Shown: positions 16,083 to 25,300 of the stretch, piece after piece
How the letters are laid out: each line of letters starts with the position of its first letter
Position numbering within the stretch: the stretch's first letter is position 1
Source: an uncultured Clostridia bacterium
GTDB lineage: Bacteria; Bacillota; Clostridia; Christensenellales; Borkfalkiaceae
Reading direction: 5' to 3'
Length of the DNA: 64,000 nt
Assembly (NCBI GenBank): GCA_944340905.1
Contig: CALVLT010000001.1
Coordinates: 1-64,000 of the forward strand
Translations under genes and position numbers: made by a program
Notes under the pieces: generated by a model
Told to the model about the DNA's origin: nothing
Seen by the model: the letters and a program-made list of their open reading frames with translations, nothing else
Database searches by the model: none

Positions 16083-17069
16083 CTATCGCTCCAATGTGAC
16101 CGCATGCGCGATGCACGGGATGCTCTCCCCCTGTCCGGAGGAGACGGTGGACAGCAGTGCGCCCGTCGCCACGAACAGGATGCGCCTGAGCGTGCCCGCC
16201 ATCATCTTGGCATGCAGGTAAGAATTGAGCACGACCGCGGAACAGCCCGCACCGCTGCCGCCCTGGAATTCGTCCTCTATGACATTATAGATGATCTCGC
16301 CGCAGTCAACGTGGTTCGCCTCGATATCCAGCCCCTTTTCCCAGGTCAGGTCCTTGAGAATGCGGCTGCCGAGCGCACCCAGATCGCCCGTGACGATGAG
16401 ATCGTATGCATCCGGCTCCTCGCCCGTCGCACGGAAGTGTGCAAGAATGGTGTCCGCTGCGGCAGGCGCCATGGCGGCGCCCATGTTGTTGACGTCCGTC
16501 ACGCCGAAGTCCACGACCTTGCCAAGTGTGGCAGACGTGATGCGTATGCCGTCCCCCTTGTCCGAGACGAGCGCGGCGCCCGCGCCCGTCACCGTCCACT
16601 GGGACTGCGGCGGACGGGTGCAGCCCAGTTCCAAAGGATAGCGGTACTGCCGTTCGGCAGAGGCAAAGTGGCTGCCCGTTGCCGCCACGACGTTCCTGCA
16701 ATATCCGCCGTCCACAAATGCCGCCGCAAGCGCAAGGCTCTCCGCCATCGTCGAACATGCACCATACACCCCGAGAAAGGGAACGGAAAAATCGCGCGCC
16801 GCAAAGCTTGCCGAGATGATCTGGTTGAGCAGATCCCCCGAAACAAGCATATCCACCTTGTCGCGCGCCAGTTTTGCGTTGGCGATCGCCCCGTCGATGA
16901 CGTGCGAAAGCATCTTGCATTCCGCCTTTTCAAAGGTGCTCTCCCCGAACATGTCGTCCGAAAGCGCCGTCTCCACATACCGCCCGACGATCCCCTCGCA
17001 CTCCTTTGTCCCCGCGATCGTGCTGACGGCAATGATGCGCGGCTGTTTCCGAAAAACTATCCTCTGCAT
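16083..17069 (-). CDS. spoVAD: Stage V sporulation protein AD
   Basis: 328 residues with a thiolase-like fold. GVYGACSTMAESLALAAAFV and FQGGSGAGCSAVVLNSYL are SpoVAD signatures. It is the cytosolic dipicolinate-binding subunit of the SpoVA channel. ATG at 17069. The gene lies just after the terminator of the AAA+ operon and should have its own forespore promoter, but I could not identify a convincing one in the roughly 50 bases available. Confidence 0.95.
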   Translation of the reverse strand: MQRIVFRKQPRIIAVSTIAGTKECEGIVGRYVETALSDDMFGESTFEKAECKMLSHVIDGAIANAKLARDKVDMLVSGDLLNQIISASFAARDFSVPFLGVYGACSTMAESLALAAAFVDGGYCRNVVAATGSHFASAERQYRYPLELGCTRPPQSQWTVTGAGAALVSDKGDGIRITSATLGKVVDFGVTDVNNMGAAMAPAAADTILAHFRATGEEPDAYDLIVTGDLGALGSRILKDLTWEKGLDIEANHVDCGEIIYNVIEDEFQGGSGAGCSAVVLNSYLHAKMMAGTLRRILFVATGALLSTVSSGQGESIPCIAHAVTLER

Positions 17070-17117
17070 ATTCTCTTATCAGTTTGCGCCCCCGTTCCCG
17101 ACTTATGCAAGGGACAA

Positions 17118-17146
17118 AGAAAAAGCGTTCCGCGGTCACGGAACGC
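17118..17146 (-). terminator. Terminator of the XRE-to-AAA+ operon
   Basis: GCGTTCCG (17139-17146 read on the - strand) pairs with CGGAACGC (17125-17132) across 6 bases, followed by TTTTT. Confidence 0.85.
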
Positions 17147-17165
17147 CTGATACGTATGCAGTTTT

Positions 17166-18323
17166 TCAGCCCCTGCGGGCGCGGATAAGTCCCAAAAATA
17201 CATTCTGCAGGGAATCGGTGAGCGGCTGGATGCCGCTGTCGCGTTCGGCGAGCACTTCGGAGAATTCGGTGACGATGTGGTTGATGTCGCGCCCACTCAT
17301 GCCCTCGCTTGCCTTTGCCGCCGCCTGCAGGTCGAGCGCGCGCATGTCGGCATCGGACACGCCGCAGCGTTTGAGCTTGCTCTCGAAGATGAGACGGCGC
17401 GAATTTTCATCGGGCAGCGGAATGTAGATATTGTTGGAGAAACGGGACAGGATGGCCGAGTCGAGCGCCTCCTTGATGTTGGTCGCCGCAAGGATGATGA
17501 TATTCGCGTTGTCAGTGTCAAAGCCGTCGAGCTGACGGATGAGGGAAGGCACCGCCTCCGCCGCCGTCTTGTCGTCGCTCGTGCGCGCCTTGGCGATGGA
17601 GTCGAACTCGTCACAGAACAGGATGACCGCCGTGTTCTGCTCCTTGACAAAGCGGCGCACTTCGGCAAACAGTTTGTCGATATTCTTGCCCGTATTGCCG
17701 ATATAGCAGTCAACGAGCGCGTTGCAGTCCACAATGATAAAGGGCAGATGCACTTCGCACGCAGCCGCCTTGGCGAACGTCGTCTTGCCCGTTCCGGGAG
17801 GCCCCTCGAGCAGAATGTTGCCGCCCGGCTTTAAGTGATAGCGGCGATAGGTCTCAGGATCGGAGAGCGGATAGATGAGCTTGCGGTGGATCGCCGTCTT
17901 GGCGCTGTCCAGGCCGATGATGTCGTCAAAGGACACCTTCTCGTTGGGGCTGGCAAAGTTCAGCTCGTAGCCGCTGTAATCGGGCGCATCGCCGCCCGAA
18001 GGGGCGGAAGGCACACGCTTTCCCTCCTGCGGCGCAGAGGGAGCGGACGGCTCCGGCGCGCGCTGAGGGCGGGAGGGCTGTGCAGGACGGGCAGGCTGCG
18101 GCGGGCGAGCAGATGCTCCCGCGCGCTGCGCCTTGTCCTCGCACTCCTGTGCCAGCGCAAGGTAGCGGTCGCGCTTATCGGGCGCGGCGGCTGCCGCCTC
18201 GCGGTACTTCGACGCGGCAAGTTTATAATTGTCCTGCGCGTAGGAGGTCTTCCCCTCCCGCTCCGCCTTTTCCGCCTTGGAGGCAAATGTCTCCGCCGCG
18301 AGAATGGTAAACTGGATATTCAT
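17166..18323 (-). CDS. AAA+ ATPase with MIT-like N-terminal helical domain (Vps4-like), copy 1
   Basis: 385 residues. Residues 1-68 are a charged helical bundle (AETFASKAEKAEREGKT..YAQDNYKLAASKYREAAA) resembling the MIT domain of Vps4/spastin or a TPR-like hairpin. A Pro/Ala linker follows (70-118), then a single AAA+ module: Walker A GPPGTGKT (174-181), pore-loop region DCYIGNTGKN (205-214), Walker B ILFCDE (234-239), sensor-1 Asn282, Arg294 in SRF as arginine-finger candidate, and GMSGRDI as sensor 2. Domain order and spacing follow the Vps4/katanin group. It is the last gene of a five-gene operon encoding SPFH, coiled-coil and protease proteins. I infer that it remodels or disassembles the coiled-coil polymer. 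Paralogue: 26038-27153. Confidence 0.75.
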   Translation of the reverse strand: MNIQFTILAAETFASKAEKAEREGKTSYAQDNYKLAASKYREAAAAAPDKRDRYLALAQECEDKAQRAGASARPPQPARPAQPSRPQRAPEPSAPSAPQEGKRVPSAPSGGDAPDYSGYELNFASPNEKVSFDDIIGLDSAKTAIHRKLIYPLSDPETYRRYHLKPGGNILLEGPPGTGKTTFAKAAACEVHLPFIIVDCNALVDCYIGNTGKNIDKLFAEVRRFVKEQNTAVILFCDEFDSIAKARTSDDKTAAEAVPSLIRQLDGFDTDNANIIILAATNIKEALDSAILSRFSNNIYIPLPDENSRRLIFESKLKRCGVSDADMRALDLQAAAKASEGMSGRDINHIVTEFSEVLAERDSGIQPLTDSLQNVFLGLIRARRG

Positions 18324-18338
18324 GGTCTGCCTCCGGCG

Positions 18339-19892
18339 TTACGCCTTGCGGATGCCGAGTTCCTCTTCGAGCGCCCTGTACTTGTCCTCGTCCTTGACCT
18401 CGAATTCGCCCGAGGCGTCCGCCTCCCTGCCCGTCATCGTGCTCATGTTGACGTCCACGCCGTTTGCGACAGCGTTGACCGTGCCGATGCTTTCAAGGTC
18501 GGCATTCGCCTTCTCCGTATATTCGCGCAGCGCCATGGCGTAGTCCTCGAAGTTGGTGAACGCACCGCCCGTGCTCTCCTGCATGCGGCGGTTGATCTCG
18601 TTGAGGTCGCGCTGGTTGCTCAGCGAACGGGCGAGCGAGAGCTTTTCCGTGTTGACGGCAAGCGCCTGGCGATAGCGCTTGATGGCATTCTTGGCGTTGA
18701 CGCGCTCGGCATTGAGGCGGTCGATCTCGCCGTCCAGCACGAGGCATTCGGAGGCGGTCGCGTTCTTGCGCTTTTCGAGCAGCTGCGCAAGACGCTTATC
18801 CATGTCCTTCAGATCGGCGCTGACGTCGTCAAGCTTATCGGAGTACATGAGTTCGCACTTTTCCAGCTCATGCACGATCTGGTCGATATTTTCAAACACC
18901 GCATCGGTCGCCGCATTGCCCGCGCCCGCGGCCGGTGCAGCGGCAGCCCCGCCCATGGCGATAAAGTCAGGGTCGCTGAGAATGGAGGGCGTCTTGGCAG
19001 CACCGCCCATGGCGATGAAATCGGGATCGCTGAGAATGGAGGGCTGTGCGGCCTGTGCGGATGCGCCCGTCGCCTGTGCTGCGCCTGTGCTCGTATTGAG
19101 GAACATATCGGTCGCCTGCTGAACGTGCGCCGCATCCGCCATCTGCTGATTGACCATCTTCTGATAGTCCGCCATGATGACGTCGAACTGCTCGTCGCTG
19201 ATCTGCCGCGATGCAATGAGCTGTTTCTGCTCGGCGGTCAGGTTCTGCATGCTGTTGACGAGAACGGTGCGGTTGCCTTCGCTCTGCAGCATGGCAATGC
19301 GGTCGCCGTTCTCCTTCATCTTGATCTTGAGGGTGTTCCAGCGATAGGTCGCAACGGGGTCGTTGGGGTTTGCCTTGAGCCTTGTATACAGTGCCTGCAT
19401 TTCCGCAGTCATCTTCTCCTGACGTTCCGTCGCCTCGATGAGCATAAATTCAAGCAGTTCTTCGGGGGAATACAGATCCTCCGCTTTGGCGGCAGGCGTG
19501 TTCAGCCCGAGCTTTCTGCCCGCATTGTCCGCATTCTTTGCGCGCTTGCGGTCTTCTTTCGTAAGAAACTGCGAATTGTCCGTGCAATAGGGTGCGCGCG
19601 TCTCCATTTTTTCGAGGACGTTATCCAATTTTTTGACAACGACCGCCGAATTTCCCGCCGCAAGGTCCTTGCCGAGGTCTGCAAGAATATCCAGAATAAC
19701 CTTGTCGAGCTTGGCGACTTCCTCCGAGGAGGTCGCCCCCTGCGCAAGAATGGCGTTCTTGGCGGAATTGAGTTTTGCGGCAACAGCGGGGTCCTTGGTC
19801 CGCTGGATCAGAATTTCGATCTTTGCGAGAATATCCTTTTTGTTCTGTGCGTTGAGCGCTTCCAGTTTCTTCTTTTTGCCGAATATAAACAT
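18339..19892 (-). CDS. Long coiled-coil protein, ESCRT-III/PspA-like candidate
   Basis: 517 residues, cytosolic, mostly alpha-helical. It starts MFIFGKKKKLEA, a basic start shared with the smaller helical protein at 29049-29600. Helical region 1 (about 10-270) includes ATERQEKMTAEMQALYTRL and NGDRIAMLQSEGNRT. The linker carries two exact copies of PSILSDPDFIAMGGAA. Helical region 2 (about 330-470) is a second coiled coil. An acidic tail ends KYRALEEELGIRKA, a short amphipathic helix that could be a docking motif for the MIT-like domain of the ATPase encoded 15 bases downstream. I recognise no named family with certainty. Confidence 0.55.
   Translation of the reverse strand: MFIFGKKKKLEALNAQNKKDILAKIEILIQRTKDPAVAAKLNSAKNAILAQGATSSEEVAKLDKVILDILADLGKDLAAGNSAVVVKKLDNVLEKMETRAPYCTDNSQFLTKEDRKRAKNADNAGRKLGLNTPAAKAEDLYSPEELLEFMLIEATERQEKMTAEMQALYTRLKANPNDPVATYRWNTLKIKMKENGDRIAMLQSEGNRTVLVNSMQNLTAEQKQLIASRQISDEQFDVIMADYQKMVNQQMADAAHVQQATDMFLNTSTGAAQATGASAQAAQPSILSDPDFIAMGGAAKTPSILSDPDFIAMGGAAAAPAAGAGNAATDAVFENIDQIVHELEKCELMYSDKLDDVSADLKDMDKRLAQLLEKRKNATASECLVLDGEIDRLNAERVNAKNAIKRYRQALAVNTEKLSLARSLSNQRDLNEINRRMQESTGGAFTNFEDYAMALREYTEKANADLESIGTVNAVANGVDVNMSTMTGREADASGEFEVKDEDKYRALEEELGIRKA
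18949..19050 (-). repeat. Direct repeat in the coiled-coil gene
   Basis: Two near-identical copies of about 42 bases (18949-18992 and 19006-19050), each encoding PSILSDPDFIAMGGAA in the linker between the helical regions. Confidence 0.85.
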
Positions 19893-19916
19893 GCGTCCAT
19901 TCTCCTTTTTGGCGTT

Positions 19917-20759
19917 TTACAGTTTCTTGCCGCACTTGGGGCAGAACAGAGTGCCCGACTTGCAGAGCGTACCGCAGACGGGGCATTTGACTTCCGCGGA
20001 GACCTCCGCGCGCGGGTTGGCGCCTACGGCGTCCGTTCCCTTGGTGAATTCGGCGATGCTGTCCAGCTCGCGCCGCCTGCGGCGCTCCTCTTCCTTCTGG
20101 CGCAGCCGCTCGTCGTACTCATCCCCCTTCTGCATTGCCTCGGCGCGCGCCTGCTTGAATTCCTCGGGGAAGAAAATCTCCTTCAGGGCAAAGCCGGTGA
20201 GTGTGAACCCGAGCGCAAACATTTCCTCGCTGAACGCCTCGCGGATCATATCGGAGATCTGCGCCTGCGCCGACTGGATATTCAGGTAGGAGTAGTTTCC
20301 GAGCTGTCTGGAGAGCTGGGACTTGAGCGTCTCGGCAAGCTTTGCGCGCGTCTTGGCGGCGACATCGGCGGGCGAGACGTCCGCCTTGCCGAAGGCGGTG
20401 TACAGATTCGCCGCCTGCAACAACTGCAGCGTATATTCACCGTTCATGCCGATCTCCGTCTCCGCCTTGCTGTCCTTGTCGCGGAAGGGAATTTCCCCCA
20501 CGCCCCAGACGAGAGAGAACGTCTTGCCGCGGTTGACGCCGACAAGCGTGATGCTGTTGTTTTCCCTGCGCTGCTTTTTGGGATTGATGACATATCTTCC
20601 CGCATCGAACACGTTGGAAAGACTTCCGTTGACGATATACAGTACCTGGCAGCCCATATTCACGATCAGCTTTGCGTCATACGCGAGCAGCGAGGTATCG
20701 ATGCCCCACAAAAACATGTCGCTGTTGGGCTGAACGACGATCTCATCCACTAATTTCAT
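19917..20759 (-). CDS. SPFH (band 7)-domain protein with one C-terminal zinc ribbon
   Basis: 280 residues. SPFH domain at about residues 25-200, then a charged coiled coil (QKEEERRRRRELDS), then a ribbon KCPVCG...FCPKCGKKL. It is shorter than the SPFH protein at 14372 and clearly a different lineage, although both lack an N-terminal membrane helix and end in ribbons. RBS AAGGAG before ATG 20759. It lies between the protease and coiled-coil genes, 22 and 24 bases from each. The likely role is a membrane-associated scaffold. Confidence 0.82.
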   Translation of the reverse strand: MKLVDEIVVQPNSDMFLWGIDTSLLAYDAKLIVNMGCQVLYIVNGSLSNVFDAGRYVINPKKQRRENNSITLVGVNRGKTFSLVWGVGEIPFRDKDSKAETEIGMNGEYTLQLLQAANLYTAFGKADVSPADVAAKTRAKLAETLKSQLSRQLGNYSYLNIQSAQAQISDMIREAFSEEMFALGFTLTGFALKEIFFPEEFKQARAEAMQKGDEYDERLRQKEEERRRRRELDSIAEFTKGTDAVGANPRAEVSAEVKCPVCGTLCKSGTLFCPKCGKKL

Positions 20760-20781
20760 TGTGATTTCTCCTTATCCCGAA

Positions 20782-21894
20782 TTATTTTTTATTGCCCAGT
20801 TTGTTGAGCACTTGCACGATATACTTGGAGGGAACGCACATGGAGATGCCCCCTTCACTGTCGCCGGGCGTGTAGGTGATCATGCCCAGCACGTTGTTGG
20901 ATACGTCGAACAGCGCGCCGCCAGAATTGCCGTGATTGGCGGTAATGTCCGTCTGAATGACCTCATGCACGCCCTTGCGGTGGCCGCCCTGCCGCTGCGG
21001 CGTGGAGACGACGCCGCGGCTGACGCTGAAACGAAGTCCCAGGGGATTGCCGATGGTGTATACCTCCTCGCCGTACTGCACACCTTCGGTGCGCAGGCGC
21101 AGATTTTCCCGCGCGGAGATGCGCTCGTCGGCAAGCCCCGTAAAGCGCAGGATGGCGACGTCGAACTCGGGCGCGATGGCGAGCGGAAGAAGGTTGTACG
21201 ACTTCTCGTCGATGGACGGCTCGAAGATGGCGGTGACGGACTTGGGGTCATCCCCCACCACGTGCGCGTTGGTCACGACGTAGCCGCCCTCCAGAATAAA
21301 GCCGGAGCCGCACATGGTCGTTGTTCTGCGGCCGCTCTCGAAGGTGGAATAGACCATGACGACGCAGGGCAGCGCATTTCTGACGCGCGCCTCAAAGCTG
21401 CCCGTCGGCATGTCGATGGGTTCGGCGATGACGGGCCGCTGCGCCGCCTCTTCGCCCAGAATACGCAGCCGTATCTTGCTCGGTTCATGTCCGCCGTCGG
21501 CGGCGATGCGCAGCCACTGCACTGCCGTTGCCTTGTCGGGCGGGTCGAGAGAGAGGTAGTATTCCGCCAGTTTGTACATGCCGCCGTGATGGCCGCGGAA
21601 TGCAAGGATGCGGAACATTTCCACCGCCTGCGCCACGTCCTGTTTTTCCACCCCGCCGATGCCCTCCATATAGCAGCACGCAAGGTTGAAGAGCTGCGCG
21701 TCGTCGATGAAATCCGCGTATTTCACAAACAGCGGATTGCGGCGAATGCCGTCCTGCGGCGCCTCGGGTTTCTTTTCGGGCGCGGGCTTTGTCTGAACGG
21801 GCGCGGCTGCTGCGCGCTTTTCGGACGCACGCGCGCCGCACGCGGGACAGACGTCACCCGTGAACGAATATCCGCATCTTGAACACTTCGTCAT
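20782..21894 (-). CDS. Zinc ribbon - Sel1-like repeats - trypsin-like serine protease
   Basis: 370 residues in three parts. An N-terminal ribbon (MTKCSRCGYSF...CPACGAR, Cys4/7/16/19) is followed by a Pro/Ala linker and two Sel1/TPR-like repeats (about 66-150). A chymotrypsin-fold protease (about 165-370) has the full triad: His211 (VVTNAHVV), Asp245 (FDVAILRF) and Ser324 (NHGNSGGALF). There is no signal peptide and no PDZ domain, so unlike HtrA/DegP it should act inside the cell. It is the second gene of the XRE operon, 12 bases after the regulator. I infer a regulated cytosolic protease, perhaps activating or clearing partners bound through the repeats. Confidence 0.88.
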   Translation of the reverse strand: MTKCSRCGYSFTGDVCPACGARASEKRAAAAPVQTKPAPEKKPEAPQDGIRRNPLFVKYADFIDDAQLFNLACCYMEGIGGVEKQDVAQAVEMFRILAFRGHHGGMYKLAEYYLSLDPPDKATAVQWLRIAADGGHEPSKIRLRILGEEAAQRPVIAEPIDMPTGSFEARVRNALPCVVMVYSTFESGRRTTTMCGSGFILEGGYVVTNAHVVGDDPKSVTAIFEPSIDEKSYNLLPLAIAPEFDVAILRFTGLADERISARENLRLRTEGVQYGEEVYTIGNPLGLRFSVSRGVVSTPQRQGGHRKGVHEVIQTDITANHGNSGGALFDVSNNVLGMITYTPGDSEGGISMCVPSKYIVQVLNKLGNKK

Positions 21895-21906
21895 ATCCTT
21901 CTCCTG

Positions 21907-22257
21907 TCATTGATTTTTATTCTTGTCCATCTGCGAGAGCACCTTGTGGACAATAAGTTCGATCTGTTCATCTTCGACGGTGAATCCCTTCACGCTTGCC
22001 GAGGATTCCTGCTGCGCATGTTCGATGGCAAGAATGTAGTCCGCCGAGACGCCGTAGAGCGCGCAGAGCTTGCGCAGCACCTCGCTGTCGATGGCGGCGT
22101 CGCTGTTCTCGTATTTGCTGTAGGTCTGCTGAGAGATGCCCAGCCTGCGCGCGACTTCCGCCTGCGTCAGGCCGTTTTCCGCCCGCAGCGTTCTGAGCCG
22201 TACCGCCGTCTGCGGCGAAATTTCCTTTCTGCCTCTTTCGGAACTTTCTCTTTGCAT
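21907..22257 (-). CDS. XRE-family transcriptional regulator of the SPFH/AAA+ operon
   Basis: 116 residues from ATG 22257, which follows AGGAGG; the upstream in-frame extension lacks such a signal. A Cro/CI-type helix-turn-helix occupies about residues 17-75 (NGLTQAEVARRLGISQQTYSKYE). The C-terminal 40 residues are acidic and may sense a ligand or partner. It is the first gene of the operon running to 17166. An inverted repeat overlaps its own -35 region, which suggests autorepression. Confidence 0.9.
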   Translation of the reverse strand: MQRESSERGRKEISPQTAVRLRTLRAENGLTQAEVARRLGISQQTYSKYENSDAAIDSEVLRKLCALYGVSADYILAIEHAQQESSASVKGFTVEDEQIELIVHKVLSQMDKNKNQ

Positions 22258-22285
22258 AATTCCTCCTTTTTCCTCTCTTGCCTGT

Positions 22286-22330
22286 ATTATATAACAAATC
22301 CAGACAAAAAGCAAGTAGAAAGTACTACTT
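22286..22330 (-). promoter_or_regulatory. Promoter and probable operator of the XRE operon
   Basis: TTGCTT (22309-22314), 17-base spacer, TATAAT (22286-22291) on the - strand. AAGTAG and CTACTT (22313-22330, six-base gap) form an inverted repeat touching the -35 box, a natural site for the XRE protein. The rest of 22258-22389 is A/T-rich spacer. Confidence 0.7.
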
Positions 22331-22389
22331 TTTTTTATTTTTTACAAATTTTTTTCGAAACATTTTTTACAGTCTGAATGATGCCGTTT

Positions 22390-25300
22390 TCAGTCGAACG
22401 TGATATAGCCGTTAAGCCATTTATCCCACCCTGCAGGCCAGATAAGCGGCTTTTTACGGTGACAATAAATGTCCGTTTTGTGACAGAATGCATAATGCCC
22501 GAGTTTTGTCACGCCACTCGGGATAGTAACGCTCTCGAGCGAAGTGCAGCCGTTGAATGCGTTGGCGCCGATACTTTTCACTCCGTCCCCGAGTGCAACC
22601 TCCAAAAGCGAAGTGCATTTGTAGAAAGCAGAGTCTTCAATACTCTTTACACTGCCGGGGATCACCATGTGCGTCAATCCCGTACAGCCGTAAAACGCCC
22701 CGACCCCAATGCTTTTCACGCTGTCTGGAATGGTAATGCAGGTAAGCCCCTTGCGCCCGCTGAATGCACTCGTTCCGATGCTCTTCACACTTCCGTCCGT
22801 CGGGATCACCGCGGTTTTGCCGCCAAGCACCAACTGCTTTTTCGCCGTTTCGATAAGACAGTTTCCTGTGCTGTGGTAGACGGGGTTTCCCGGCTCCGCC
22901 ACAATATCCGTCAGATTTTCGCAGTCGTCAAACGCATCCGAATCGACGCTTGTCAAACTGTTCGGAATCGTAATGCTCGTCAATCCTTTGCAGCCGGAAA
23001 AAGCAAACTCGCCGATACTCATCACACCATTCGGGATGGTGATGCCCGTGAGCGACGCGCAGTCGTTGAATGCAGCCTTTCTGATAATTTTTACACCGCT
23101 CGGAATAGCAACATTTCCGCCCCGTCCCTTATATTTCCTCAATACCCCGTCCTCAATCACAAAATCCTCGGCAGGGCTTGCCTCAGGCTTAGGAGCGGGT
23201 TTTTCCTTGGGGACAGGCGCAGGTTTTGGTGCGGGCGTTGCCGCAGGCTTTGCAACAAATTTCGGCGCGGGCGTTGCCGCGGGCGGAGCATACCAAATAA
23301 TTCTGTCTTGCAAGGATTTGTCCCACCCATCAGGCCACTGGTCGGGTTTTTGTCCGTAACAATAGATTTTGGCTTTTTCGCAACCTTTGAAAGCATCTTT
23401 TCCAATCTCTGTTAAAGTGTTTGGAATCGTGATACTCGTCAAACCCGTACAACCTTTAAACGCTAAACCACCAATGCTCGTCACACTATTCGGAATCGTG
23501 ATGCTCGTCAAGCCCGTACAACCTAAAAATGCCTCATATCCTATGCTCGTCACACCGTCCGATATGGTGATACTTTTTAGATCACTGAACGACCAAAATG
23601 CAGAAGCTTCTATACTTTTCACACTATTTGGAATGGTGATCTTCGTTGGTCCACAGAAAATTGCAAATGAAAATGCAAATCCCCCTATGCTCGTCACGCT
23701 GTCCGGGATGATTACATTACCACCCTTGCCTTGATAGCTTTTCAGAACACCGTCTTCAATCACAAAATCCTCGTCAGGGTTTACCGCAGGCGTGGCCTGT
23801 GCAGGCGTTGCCGCGGGAGCGGGTTTAGGCTTCGGCGCAGGCGTTGCTGCGGGATTGGAAACTGGCTCATCCCAAATAATTTTATTTTTCAGGGATTGAC
23901 TCCACCCCTTGGGCCACCGGCTTGGTTTCCGACTATGGCAGTATATTTTTGCATTGCGACAATATGCAAATGCCTGTTCTCCGATACTCGCCACGCTGTC
24001 TGGGATCGTGACACTTGTCAAACCCGTGCACCCTCCGAAAGCACCCGTCGCAATTCTCATCACGCTGGTTGGAATTGTGATATTTGTCAATCCCTTGCAA
24101 TTAAAAAATGCATAATTTCCAATTCTCGTTACGCTTTTCGGAATCGTAATGTTCGTCAATCCCACGCAGCTATTGAATGCGTAATCTGCAATACCCGTCA
24201 CGCCGTTTGGAATCAAGCTGGTTTGACAGCCCGCCATCAACTCTTTCTTTGCCGTTTGAATCAGGCAATTTCCTTCGCTATGATAGACTGGATTGCCACG
24301 TTCTACATCAATTTTCGTTAATCTATTGCAGTCTGTGCATATCCCATAGCCAATGCTCGTCACACTGTTCGGAATTGTGATACTTGTCAATCTCTTGCAT
24401 CCCAAAAATGCACTATCACTTATTTTTGTTACGCTGTTCGGAATTGTGATACTTGTCAATCCTGTACAGCCCTCAAATGCACCATCAGACAGAGGTTTCC
24501 CTATACTCGTCACGCTGTCCGGAATCACAACATCGCCGCCTTTGCCTTTGTATTTAATAAGCACGCCGTTCTCAATTTCAAAATCGCTCAACGGGCTTTC
24601 CACGGGTTTCGGAGCGGGTTTTTCCTTGGGTGCGGGTGCGGGCTTGGGTTCCAACGCAGGGGCGGGCGCGGGCTGCTGCGCGGGTTTGGCGGCTGCCGCT
24701 TGCGCCTGTTTCTTCAGCTTTTCCAGTTCGGCGCGCAGGGCGGCTGCCTCCTCCTCCGCTTTCTTCTGCGCCTCGGCAGCGCGGCGGCTGTCATCTTCCG
24801 CCTTTTTGCGCTCCTCTTCGGCGCGGCGAACCGTCTCCGCCTCGCGGGCGTCCTGTTCCGCCCTGGCGCGCTGCGCCTGTTCGTATTCCTCGCGCGTGGC
24901 GGCAAATTCGCGCCCGCCGCATTCCGAACAGAACTTCGCCTTCTTTGCGTTCTCCGCGCCGCAGGAGAGGCAGTATTTGACGTCCCGCGGGGCGGGCACG
25001 GCGAGCTTGTAGCGCATCACCTGTTTGATGACTGCTGCCGCATCGTAGCAGCGCTCATAGCCCGCAAAGAATTCGTTCACGATCTCCTCGGCAGCGTCCG
25101 CGCCGCCCCTGTAGGGTTCGATCACAAACTCCACGCGCGGCTTTTTGTACTGCTCGGGCAGCTTATCGTAATAATTTCTGTACTGCGCGGGCGCGCCCTC
25201 GACGTCCTTTGCGCGGATATAGGGCAGTTCCACCGTCAGCGCGTCGCACCCCATGCTGCGCGAGCGCGTGCCGGACACGAACACCACCGTGCGGCAGTGA

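Noticed and set aside
17080..17108. A sigma-G-like promoter before spoVAD (GCATA ... CAAACTG)
   Set aside because: The -10 would sit only about 10 bases before the ATG, leaving no room for the RBS, and the -10 match is poor.
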